A stretch of 5,741 bases of DNA from an uncultured Gammaproteobacteria bacterium (lineage in GTDB: Bacteria > Pseudomonadota > Gammaproteobacteria > Arenicellales > Poriferihabitantaceae). The notes under the pieces were generated by a model. It was not told the DNA's origin and ran no database searches. It was given only the letters and a program-made list of their open reading frames with translations. Positions within the stretch are counted from its first letter, which is position 1. Each line of letters begins with the position of its first letter. A program made the position numbers and the translations under genes. The stretch lies in NCBI GenBank assembly GCA_938021685.1, contig CALIFM010000136.1:1-5741 (forward strand), written 5' to 3'. Shown here in pieces: positions 1 to 5,712 of this stretch.

Positions 1-878
1 CGAGTCTTTTGCCTTTTGAAGCTGCAGCACGCCTAGGAAGTATTACTAAAGCAGGTGAAGAGCTTGGTCTTACCCAAGCAGCGGTAAGCCGCCAAGTTAG
101 GTTGCTTGAAGACAACTTGGGCACACGTTTATTTAACCGCAGGAATCGCGCCGTTTATTTAAATGATAACGGTAGAGAGCTTGCAAGCGCAGTTTCGGAG
201 GGCTTGCAAGCGATAGCCGCTAGCGCAACGCGCCTTCGAGAGAAAGAAAAGCAAAGCGAGGTAGTACTTTTTGCCCAGTTGTGTGAAGGCTTATATTGGG
301 TGATGCCAAGGCTGTCCAGCTTTTACCAGCTTCACCCTACTGTGGAAGTGAGGGTCGCGGTTTCGACGATGCCACTAACGGAGTATGTAGAGTATTTTGA
401 CTTAGCACTCCAAACATCGGGGCGCAAAAGCGGTAACTGTGAAAAATTATTTTCTGTGCCTGATGAAGTCTTTCCAGTTTGCAGTCCTTCATACCTTAAA
501 AAAAACCGATTCCCTATGGAGCTGGCCTTCCTCAAAGACCATCATCTATTGCATCATAAAGTTTACCCGCAAGACTGGATTGATTGGGTCGACTGGTTGC
601 AAGAGTTAGGCTCTGACATGCAGGTGGGCTATGCAGGCACTGTTTATGATAGCTATCCAATGATGATGCAAGCGGCGGTCGAAGGTCATGGGGTTGCGCT
701 TGGTTGGGGGAAAACGGCAAGCCAACTACTGGAGTCGGGGACTTTAGTTAGGCCGCTCAAAGAAAGTGTGCGTATGCGCGATGGTCTTTCGGTATATAAG
801 CATGCCCAATGCAAGATGAAGCCAGACGTACTTACATTCTTAAATTGGCTCAAAAAAGAGTTAAACAAAGAAGGCTAA
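1..878 (+). CDS. LysR-type transcriptional regulator, GcvA-like class (5' partial)
   Basis: This is a DNA-binding transcription factor of the LysR family, cut at its 5' end by the window edge. The frame is open from base 3. A TTG at base 9 could act as a start, but the visible protein begins (SLLPFEAAARLGS) about ten residues into the usual LysR N-terminus, so the true start lies outside. Counting from base 9, residues 5-50 form the winged helix-turn-helix, including AAARLGSITKAGEEL and the recognition-helix motif TQAAVSRQVRLLE. Residues about 85-280 form the effector-binding domain. The phrases LALQTSGR, EVFPVCSPSYL and GHGVALGWG match the GcvA-like branch. The stop is TAA at 876-878. The gene converges on the P-loop gene, 39 nt away. 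LysR regulators often control a divergent gene next to their own start, so the target is probably to the left, off the window. The ligand cannot be inferred. Family assignment is secure. Confidence 0.93.
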   Translation, partial: SLLPFEAAARLGSITKAGEELGLTQAAVSRQVRLLEDNLGTRLFNRRNRAVYLNDNGRELASAVSEGLQAIAASATRLREKEKQSEVVLFAQLCEGLYWVMPRLSSFYQLHPTVEVRVAVSTMPLTEYVEYFDLALQTSGRKSGNCEKLFSVPDEVFPVCSPSYLKKNRFPMELAFLKDHHLLHHKVYPQDWIDWVDWLQELGSDMQVGYAGTVYDSYPMMMQAAVEGHGVALGWGKTASQLLESGTLVRPLKESVRMRDGLSVYKHAQCKMKPDVLTFLNWLKKELNKEG

Positions 879-881
879 AGG

Positions 882-895
882 CTCTTGTACAAGAG
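882..895. repeat. Perfect 14-bp palindrome between convergent genes
   Basis: CTCTTGTACAAGAG reads identically on both strands. It lies 3 nt after the LysR stop and 22 nt before the end of the leftward P-loop gene. As RNA it could fold into a 5-bp stem with a GTAC loop on either strand, but neither side is followed by a T-tract. It may be a weak bidirectional terminator, a protein-binding site or chance. The palindrome itself is certain; its function is not. Confidence 0.45.
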
Positions 896-917
896 AAGCT
901 ATAACATCTTATTTGGA

Positions 918-1438
918 TCAGTTTTTATTAATTGCTTGTGCCAAATACAAAAGCTGGTCAGCCACCTTTTCTACGGTTTGGTTTGAGGTATCAATAACTG
1001 GTAAGCCAAGGGCATCTGCTTGCCCTTTTAAGTAGGCCGCCCAGCAATTCATTTGTGCTGAGGCCAGTTCGGGTTGTTTGCGGTATTTGATTAACCGTTC
1101 ACGCCGTACTTCTGGTTGGCAATCCAATAAAACAATGTCGGTTTTAATTTCGGTATGTTTTAAAAGTGCGGTACGAATAAACGACGGGCGCGCTTGACCA
1201 TCAAGTATGCAGATAAGCTCACTGTTTTTAGAAAGCTGTTCAATCCATTGTGTGATAGCGAAGGCCTGCCAATTATCCGTCCCTCCATAAACCTCATCCA
1301 TTTCTTGTGGGGGCGGTATAGCAATAGAGTCGAAGAAATGGCACCGGTTGGCCCAACTGTGTGCTTTGCTATGGCCTCAACCGCAGCGGTCTTTCCAACC
1401 CCTGAGGCACCAACTACAAATAAAATAGCACTAGCCAC
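918..1438 (-). pseudogene. Small P-loop ATPase/kinase-like protein, frameshifted
   Basis: This is a small nucleotide-binding protein of the type usually annotated 'AAA family ATPase' or kinase-like; its substrate is unknown. Two frames are needed to read it. The first starts at a GTG (1438-1436) and gives MASAILFVVGASGVGKTAAV, with the Walker A motif GASGVGKT. The second gives CHFFDSIAIPPPQEMDEVYGG, then CILDGQARPSFI, a basic lid-like stretch (RRERLIKYRKQPEL), and MNCWAAYLKGQADALGLPVI, ending at TGA (920-918). The second frame has a stop at 1379-1377, and HFFDS is already in it by about 1340, so the shift falls at 1340-1376. The span is 521 nt, one short of 174 codons (173 residues plus stop), which fits loss of a single base, perhaps in the GGG at 1352-1354. 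No canonical -1 slippery heptamer is seen. It begins 10 nt after the DUF2207 stop with no strong ribosome binding site, suggesting co-transcription and coupled translation. It may be a pseudogene or a sequencing error. The second-frame ORF alone, from the ATG at 1301, would lack the P-loop. Confidence 0.75.
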
Positions 1439-1448
1439 AGCCGGAAGC

Positions 1449-3362
1449 TTACCAACCACCACCGCCGCCGCCGCCGCCGCCGCCACCCGCACCGCCTCCA
1501 CCAAAGCCGCCGCCGCCAGAAAAGCCGCCCGATGAGGAGCTAGGTGCGGCCGATGCCGATGCCACGCTGCTAGCAAGACTTGAGCTTAAGCCCGAAGCAA
1601 AACCACTGTTGCTGAAACCACCAAAGCGCCCACCAGAGTACCATGATGGCGAATAGTGTCGACCCATGCGACTTGAGCGATTAGGGTCATTTTCAAGGTC
1701 TTTAAACACCTTGGCAAACTGTTCTGACCATTGGTTTTCTACGTCCAGTGCTAATGCATATGGCAGCAGTTTTTCAAACAGTTCAGGGGTTTTTTCGGGG
1801 GGGTGCAAAATGTCTAAGCGGTTTTGCTCAGCGGTACCTAGATAAAGACGAAAACCTTCGATCTCATCTAGTAGCTTTTGCCCAAATGGCGTAGGGGCCT
1901 TAAGTAAATATTGAAACAGTAAAAACATGGCAGCCACAAATAAAGCGAAGAGCATCAAGGCACTGCTGGCACCACTCACTGCACCGTTGAGCAAAAACCA
2001 ACCTGCGATGGCGATGGGAATAATGGCCATCAATAGGGCGCTGCCAGAATTATTGCGTGACAATGAATGACCCACAAAAAAGAATAGGGCTAACGGGAAC
2101 AATTGGCTGGGGTCAAAGGAGCCCGCCATGCCGTTGGCGACCACTAGCCCCAAACCCAACAGGCCGATGAGCAGGCCTAGCCAAGTGTAGCGGCGATTGT
2201 TACGGTAGATGGCGGTGCCGTGCTCGCTTTTTAGACGTGCAGCAAAGCGTTTGCGCGCCAATGCCACCTTTGGTTTATAACCTTTGCCTAAAGTGAACCT
2301 ATTACGATGCTTAAGCAAGTTATCGTAAATAATTTTCTCGCCTGCTGATAGCGGTGCGTTGGCCTCATTGCGGCGGCTGATCACAAACACTTTCTTACTT
2401 TTTTGCTCGATGCTCAAATAGCCCTTAACCGCCATGTTTAGCACGGCTGCGGCAAAGGACTTATTATCACTGCGGTTTTTGACGGCAAAGCGGTGCGCAG
2501 CGGGCGACATCTCACGCACAGGGTGGTAATCAGCCACCACTACGCCTTTTTCAGGGTCGCGGCCCACTTTGCGCCAAGCATTAAAATAATACAGCGGCAT
2601 CGCCAGCAGCAGAAAAATGCCGCCAAACCATTTAAGGTTATCGGCAAACAGGCGCTGCATGGGGCTCATCGGCGGCGCAAGGCCTGTTTTGCTAAACTCA
2701 ACGTCTACCGTCAGGCCTTGGTAAGGGTTTAAAAAGCGCGTGGTTTGTACCTGTAAACTGCCATCGGGCAGCACCTTAGCGGTGGCGTTGCTGTCTCGTG
2801 AACCGCTGTCGCCAGTGAACACTATTTGACGGCTGGGTGAGATATTGTCAGGGAAGTAAAACGTGGCGCTGGCTTGGTCGATAGGAAATACCCAACCTTG
2901 GCCCGTTACATTCCAATTGACACGTGCAGCATCATCAGACTGCAACACTTGGCGTTCAGCGGTGTACTGAATCGTGTACTCGTGCTGGCCTCTGCGCAGG
3001 TAGTGATTTTCACTGCCGATAAAAATGCGAAAGCCGTTACCCAAGCCTTGTTTGCGATATGGCTCTTTACGGCCATTGCGCCATACACCTGTGATATTCA
3101 TGGGTGTGCGGTCAGTTAAACCCCAGTGGCCGTATTTAGCGTTTTTGTAGCGTGTGGGCAGGTCGCGATAAATACCACGCTTAATGTTGCGCCCTTCGGC
3201 CTGCACCACAATGGTTTCGCTCACTTTAAGTGTGCCGTCTTGCTCTATGACGACGTCGCTGTGGAATGACAAAATACGCTCATTGGCTTGCGCCAATGCC
3301 GGTAGTAACTGGCACAGTAGGGCAGCGATAAGCAGTAAGCTTTTCAGATAACGAGCAATCAT
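1449..3362 (-). CDS. DUF2207 domain-containing membrane protein with Gly-rich C-terminal tail
   Basis: This 637-residue envelope protein belongs to the DUF2207 family, whose biochemical role is unknown. Residues 1-26 are a signal peptide, cleaved probably after ALAQA. Residues 27 to about 225 form the extracytoplasmic DUF2207 domain, with TLKVSETIVV and KRGIYRDLPTRY typical of it. A membrane helix follows at 245-262. A cytoplasmic stretch then carries GRDPEKGVVVADY, MSPAAHRF and LNMAVKGYLSIE. A hydrophobic cluster spans about 392-486, probably four helices. The segment GFRLYLGTAEQNRLDIL, then PPEKTPELFEKLLPYALAL (about 503-538), is another family signature. The tail from 565 is rich in Ser and Gly and ends in a polyglycine run plus Trp, as in many relatives. 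The ATG at 3362-3360 is supported by the signal peptide, although no strong Shine-Dalgarno is visible. lemA ends 35 nt upstream and the two are probably one operon. Family call is firm; function is unknown. Confidence 0.92.
   Translation of the reverse strand: MIARYLKSLLLIAALLCQLLPALAQANERILSFHSDVVIEQDGTLKVSETIVVQAEGRNIKRGIYRDLPTRYKNAKYGHWGLTDRTPMNITGVWRNGRKEPYRKQGLGNGFRIFIGSENHYLRRGQHEYTIQYTAERQVLQSDDAARVNWNVTGQGWVFPIDQASATFYFPDNISPSRQIVFTGDSGSRDSNATAKVLPDGSLQVQTTRFLNPYQGLTVDVEFSKTGLAPPMSPMQRLFADNLKWFGGIFLLLAMPLYYFNAWRKVGRDPEKGVVVADYHPVREMSPAAHRFAVKNRSDNKSFAAAVLNMAVKGYLSIEQKSKKVFVISRRNEANAPLSAGEKIIYDNLLKHRNRFTLGKGYKPKVALARKRFAARLKSEHGTAIYRNNRRYTWLGLLIGLLGLGLVVANGMAGSFDPSQLFPLALFFFVGHSLSRNNSGSALLMAIIPIAIAGWFLLNGAVSGASSALMLFALFVAAMFLLFQYLLKAPTPFGQKLLDEIEGFRLYLGTAEQNRLDILHPPEKTPELFEKLLPYALALDVENQWSEQFAKVFKDLENDPNRSSRMGRHYSPSWYSGGRFGGFSNSGFASGLSSSLASSVASASAAPSSSSGGFSGGGGFGGGGAGGGGGGGGGGGW
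1464..1484. repeat. GCC trinucleotide repeat (7 units) within the polyglycine tail codons
   Basis: Seven consecutive GCC units on the plus strand read as GGC glycine codons on the minus strand, within the last codons of the DUF2207 gene. Imperfect GCC and ACC triplets extend on both sides (about 1452-1528). Changes in repeat number would lengthen or shorten the polyglycine tail without altering the frame. Confidence 0.7.
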
Positions 3363-3397
3363 CGGTTTAATGGCAAGGAACTGGAGCCAAGCGCTCT

Positions 3398-3961
3398 TTA
3401 CTTATCAAAATCCACATCGGGCGCTTGGCGCGCGGCTTCCACGTCCAGCTCAAAAAACTCCGCTTCGTCGAAGTGATAACGATCAGCAATCATGTTAGAA
3501 GGGAAGGATTGAATCTGGGTGTTATAGTCGCGCACTGCACCGTTGTAATAACGCCGGGCGCCTTCGATGTCGCCTTCAATTTCAGACAGCTGATTTTGCA
3601 GGTTACGAAAGTTGTCATCGGCCTTGATTTCTGGGTAGGCTTCCACCTGCACCATCAGGCCTTGCAAGGCTCGACCAAATTGCTCCTCTGACTGGCCCAT
3701 TTCACCCACATTGTTAGATAGCTGAGGCGTGCGCAGTTTGGTGACTTTCTCCAGCAAGTCTGCTTCGTGCTTGGTAAAGCCCTTAATGGTCTTGACTAAA
3801 TTTGGCACTAAATTGTGGCGTTTTTTTAGCTGTACTTCAATGCCCGCCCATGCGTCCTCCACGTAGTTGCGTCGGCGCACCAAGCTGTTATAAGCAGTAA
3901 TGCCCCATGCGATAACGGCCACCGCCAAGACAATGATAATCCAAAATGCATTTCCAGCCAT
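3398..3961 (-). CDS. lemA: LemA family protein
   Basis: This is a 187-residue LemA family protein. It is expected to be anchored in the inner membrane by one N-terminal helix (residues about 5-23, with a short MAGNAFW lead) and to carry a helical bundle domain outside the cytoplasm. Family landmarks are in order: YNSLVRRRNYVEDAWAGIEV (24-43), then QLKKRHNLVPNLV, AYPEIKADDNFRNLQNQLSEIE (about 108-129), ARRYYNGAVRDYN and FPSNMIADRYHF, followed by FFEL. Length and motifs are complete. The ATG at 3961-3959 has a TAGGA ribosome binding site 7 nt upstream and an extended -10 promoter element at 3992-4000. It is the first gene of a leftward set with the DUF2207 protein 35 nt downstream, a pairing seen in many bacteria. 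LemA proteins lack a settled molecular function; links to envelope or protease-associated processes are reported for some. Family assignment is very secure. Confidence 0.95.
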   Translation of the reverse strand: MAGNAFWIIIVLAVAVIAWGITAYNSLVRRRNYVEDAWAGIEVQLKKRHNLVPNLVKTIKGFTKHEADLLEKVTKLRTPQLSNNVGEMGQSEEQFGRALQGLMVQVEAYPEIKADDNFRNLQNQLSEIEGDIEGARRYYNGAVRDYNTQIQSFPSNMIADRYHFDEAEFFELDVEAARQAPDVDFDK

Positions 3962-3968
3962 GATGTAA

Positions 3969-3973
3969 TCCTA
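3969..3973 (-). promoter_or_regulatory. Ribosome binding site of lemA
   Basis: TAGGA on the minus strand lies 7 nt before the lemA ATG. It supports that start and contrasts with the weak site ahead of the downstream DUF2207 gene. Confidence 0.7.
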
Positions 3974-3991
3974 AGTGTTTGCAAAAGCCGT

Positions 3992-4000
3992 ATTATCGCA
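3992..4000 (-). promoter_or_regulatory. Probable extended -10 promoter of the lemA operon
   Basis: On the minus strand the sequence TGCGATAAT matches the extended -10 form (TGn followed by a TATAAT-like hexamer, 5 of 6). It sits about 30 nt before the lemA start. No good -35 hexamer is present at 16-18 nt; the upstream bases are A/T-rich (AAAATTTT). An extended -10 can work without a strong -35. Confidence 0.5.
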
Positions 4001-4085
4001 TAAACCACGGCGAAAATTTTGAATCGCCATGGGCATTTAAGCTCTCGTCAAGCCAAAGCTGTACAAGAAGCAAAGCGGTGGAACG

Positions 4086-4100
4086 AGCCGCTGTGCGGCT
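4086..4100. repeat. Short GC-rich hairpin upstream of the rhomboid gene
   Basis: AGCCGC-TGT-GCGGCT is a perfect 6-bp inverted repeat with a 3-nt loop, 20 nt before the rhomboid ATG. It is followed only by GTTTGGG, so it is a poor terminator. It may be an operator or a 5'-UTR hairpin. A TACAAT hexamer (4109-4114), which resembles a -10 box, follows it but lacks a -35 partner. Confidence 0.4.
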
Positions 4101-4120
4101 GTTTGGGTTACAATAGTGAC

Positions 4121-4843
4121 ATGATCCCCTTGCATGACGACAACCCGACGAAGATCACTCCCTATGTCACCATCATACTGATGGCGATTTGTATTTTGGT
4201 GTTTTTGTGGCAAACGTTTTCGCCACCGCCCATGCAGAGAATGATTTTACTCCAGTTAGGAGTAATCCCAGCCTTGTTGCTGGATACAGTGCACTTATCG
4301 TCCGACACTTGGGTGCCGCCCTCGGCGACTTTGATCACCTCGATGTTTTTGCATGGCGGCTGGATGCACCTGATCGGCAACATGCTGTACTTATGGGTGT
4401 TCGGCAACAATATTGAAGATGCCATGGGCCATGTTCGTTATATCATCTTTTATGTTATTTGTGGCGTGGCTGCGGTGTTTGCTCAAGCGCTGCCGGACCC
4501 CAATTCTACTATTCCGATGGTGGGCGCCAGCGGTGCAATATCAGGAGTGCTAGGAGCGTATATATTGTTGTACCCACGCGCCAAAGTGCTAGTGGGCATT
4601 CCAATTTTTCTATACTTACACACTTTACGCCTGCCCGCCATTTTGGTGTTAGGCTTGTGGTTTGGTTTGCAGCTAGTCAGCTCGATAATGAACGCGGGCA
4701 ACGAAGGTGGCGGTGTTGCCTTTGGTGCACATATTGGCGGCTTTGTAGCGGGCATGTTGCTGATCGCGCTGTTTAAGTATCCGCACGTTAAAATTCAATC
4801 GCCACTGAAAAGCTTGAAGTTACCAAATTTGCGTCGCCGCTAA
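4121..4843 (+). CDS. Rhomboid family intramembrane serine protease
   Basis: This is a 240-residue polytopic inner-membrane protease that would cleave transmembrane segments of other membrane proteins. It starts MIPLHDDNPT, the usual N-terminus of this subgroup, so the ATG at 4121 is chosen over an in-frame TTG at 4019 that would add 34 unrelated residues. Hydrophobic segments lie at about 14-31, 66-90, 103-122, 132-151, 152-166, 171-190 and 199-217. Catalytic features are intact: HLIGN (His83, Asn87, oxyanion-side residues), MVGASGAISG (nucleophile Ser137 in GxSG) and GAHIGGF (His204). A WMH motif and WVFGNNIED are also typical. The C-terminus is short and basic. It is divergent from lemA, with 159 nt between the starts, and converges on the PuuD-like gene. 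No strong Shine-Dalgarno is visible before the ATG. Its substrate cannot be inferred, and it lacks evidence of being a rhombosortase. Confidence 0.93.
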   Translation: MIPLHDDNPTKITPYVTIILMAICILVFLWQTFSPPPMQRMILLQLGVIPALLLDTVHLSSDTWVPPSATLITSMFLHGGWMHLIGNMLYLWVFGNNIEDAMGHVRYIIFYVICGVAAVFAQALPDPNSTIPMVGASGAISGVLGAYILLYPRAKVLVGIPIFLYLHTLRLPAILVLGLWFGLQLVSSIMNAGNEGGGVAFGAHIGGFVAGMLLIALFKYPHVKIQSPLKSLKLPNLRRR

Positions 4844-4854
4844 AGCGGCCGCTT
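4843..4854. repeat. 12-bp palindrome overlapping the rhomboid stop codon
   Basis: AAGCGGCCGCTT is a perfect palindrome that starts in the last base of the TAA stop. The overlapping GCCGCT-AA-AGCGGC (4836-4849) is an alternative inverted repeat. No T-tract follows. It may assist 3'-end formation together with the stronger hairpin at 4871-4900, but this is speculative. Confidence 0.35.
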
Positions 4855-4870
4855 GGAAACACGCAGACAT

Positions 4871-4900
4871 AAAAAAGCCGGGCGCACTCAGCTCGGCTTT
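4871..4900 (-). terminator. Rho-independent terminator of the PuuD-like gene (possibly bidirectional)
   Basis: The arms at 4874-4883 and 4891-4900 pair over 10 positions (nine Watson-Crick, one G-U or mismatch depending on strand) around a 7-nt loop. Read on the minus strand, the GC-rich stem is followed by TTTTTT (complement of 4876-4871), a classic intrinsic terminator 22 nt after the PuuD-like stop. Read on the plus strand it follows the rhomboid gene but has only TTT, so it would be weaker in that direction. Confidence 0.85.
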
Positions 4901-4922
4901 AGGGTATGGCTGTTGGAATCGC

Positions 4923-5564
4923 TTACATAAAGTGAACAATGCCAAACACCACAGCGGTCAATGCTAAGCTCATGTGGATCACGCCTTTAACCGAAGCGAT
5001 CGGGCCCAGCTTACCGAAAAGGGCATTGGCTTCTAGAGCTAAGATAATCAGCACTGCAATCACAAAGCCAAAGTCGCCCAAGCTCGCGGCTTGAAGGCCA
5101 CCAGGGTCAGAACCAAACACGCCGTGTTTTGAACCTAACATGCCAAACAGCATGGGGGCAGAAAATAAGGTGTTGGTGCGTGAAGCCAATAAGGCCTTTG
5201 GGCCAGCCACTGAGGCGTCGCCGCCTTCCACCAAGCCCAAGGCAATTTTTTGGTTTGGCCAGATAATCAACCATACATTTAAGAACATGATGGTGCCCAT
5301 TAATGCACCCAAAGTAATGTATTGGTTCCACGGAACGTGTGGAGACATTAGCAAAACAACGCCGGTCACGAAGGTGCCCATGGCGCCCCATCGAAACCAA
5401 AACAAGGCGCGCGGCGCCAGCTTTTTAGACGCATCAGCTTTAGCATCGGCCGTGGCCTCAGCAAAATACGCGCCTTGAATAAAGTTGAAATAGTATAAAA
5501 GGCCAATCCAAGTCACGCCGAATAGCACGTGTCCCCAGCGAAATAGAAAATCAAGAAAGTTCAT
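4923..5564 (-). CDS. Urate oxidase N-terminal domain (PuuD-like) membrane protein without cytochrome c domain
   Basis: This 213-residue polytopic membrane protein is assigned to the family of the membrane domain of PuuD, an inner-membrane urate oxidase described in other bacteria. Visible signatures are RWGHVLFGVTWIGLLYYFN (9-27), FLNVWLIIWPNQK (94-106) and LASRTNTLFSAPMLFGMLGS (126-145). Hydrophobic segments lie at about 9-30, 56-74, 82-103, 132-145, 164-184 and 193-212. Histidines 12, 76, 147, 197 and 211 are candidate ligands, with His12 in the conserved first helix. Characterised PuuD is about twice as long and carries a C-terminal cytochrome c domain; here no CxxCH motif exists and the protein ends soon after the last helix. 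The stop is followed by a proper terminator, so this is not a local truncation. The ATG at 5564-5562 has a GGAGA site 7 nt upstream. No purine genes are adjacent, so urate oxidation is not established. Family call is good; function is tentative. Confidence 0.82.
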   Translation of the reverse strand: MNFLDFLFRWGHVLFGVTWIGLLYYFNFIQGAYFAEATADAKADASKKLAPRALFWFRWGAMGTFVTGVVLLMSPHVPWNQYITLGALMGTIMFLNVWLIIWPNQKIALGLVEGGDASVAGPKALLASRTNTLFSAPMLFGMLGSKHGVFGSDPGGLQAASLGDFGFVIAVLIILALEANALFGKLGPIASVKGVIHMSLALTAVVFGIVHFM

Positions 5565-5571
5565 GGTGTTG

Positions 5572-5576
5572 TCTCC
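5572..5576 (-). promoter_or_regulatory. Ribosome binding site of the PuuD-like gene
   Basis: GGAGA on the minus strand lies 7 nt before the ATG. It is a strong Shine-Dalgarno match that fixes the start. Confidence 0.8.
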
Positions 5577-5623
5577 AGTGTTTTTATAGGTTTAGGGCAG
5601 CTTTAACAAACCAAAGCATTATC

Positions 5624-5652
5624 ATTATAAACCTCACAGCGGTTCGCGCCAA
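5624..5652 (-). promoter_or_regulatory. Sigma-70 type promoter of the PuuD-like gene
   Basis: On the minus strand TTGGCG (5652-5647) and TATAAT (5629-5624) are separated by exactly 17 nt. The -10 is a perfect consensus and the -35 matches TTGACA at four of six positions. The predicted transcription start, near 5617, leaves a leader of about 50 nt before the ATG. Confidence 0.75.
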
Positions 5653-5680
5653 TAGTTTGTGTTTGCCTTGCAATAACTAT
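5652..5680. repeat. Inverted repeat ATAGTT-N17-AACTAT at the -35 edge
   Basis: Two 6-bp inverted arms (5652-5657 and 5675-5680) lie in the divergent intergenic region. The left arm touches the -35 of the leftward promoter and the right arm overlaps a TATATT (5678-5683) that could serve the rightward ORF. The position would suit a shared operator, but arms of 6 bp can arise by chance. Confidence 0.25.
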
Positions 5681-5712
5681 ATTTGTTGGCTCATGGTTTA
5701 TACTTGAGCACT

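Noticed and set aside
1464..1484. GCC repeat as a CRISPR or VNTR element
   Set aside because: It is a simple codon repeat inside a polyglycine tail, with no spacers or larger repeat unit.
1194..1535. Plus-strand ORF of 113 codons with an Ala-rich end
   Set aside because: It lies antisense to the P-loop gene and to the polyglycine codons of the DUF2207 gene; the Ala run is just the GCC repeat read on the other strand. It has no recognisable domain.
1439..1576. Upstream extension of the Walker A frame into the DUF2207 tail (start at 1576)
   Set aside because: The added residues are out-of-frame reads of the Gly/Ser-rich tail (poly-Ala and His/Arg-rich). The GTG at 1438, just before the P-loop strand, is a better start.
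4019..4120. N-terminal extension of the rhomboid protein from a TTG at 4019
   Set aside because: The 34 extra residues do not resemble the family, whose members start at MIPL, and the region holds intergenic features.
4159..4776. Further ORFs on both strands within the rhomboid gene (4162-4425, 4189-4416, 4459-4776, 4483-4755)
   Set aside because: These are other-frame reads of a gene with an intact catalytic dyad and full-length family match; none shows a domain.
1449..4843. Rhombosortase/GlyGly-CTERM system made of the Gly-rich DUF2207 tail and the rhomboid protease
   Set aside because: A GlyGly-CTERM signal needs a membrane helix and basic residues after the glycines; here the protein ends in polyglycine-Trp. 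The rhomboid looks like an ordinary family member.
4843..4854. GCGGCCGC (NotI site) as a sign of a cloning junction
   Set aside because: It is part of a natural-looking palindrome at the stop codon and both sides read as continuous genomic sequence with no vector features.
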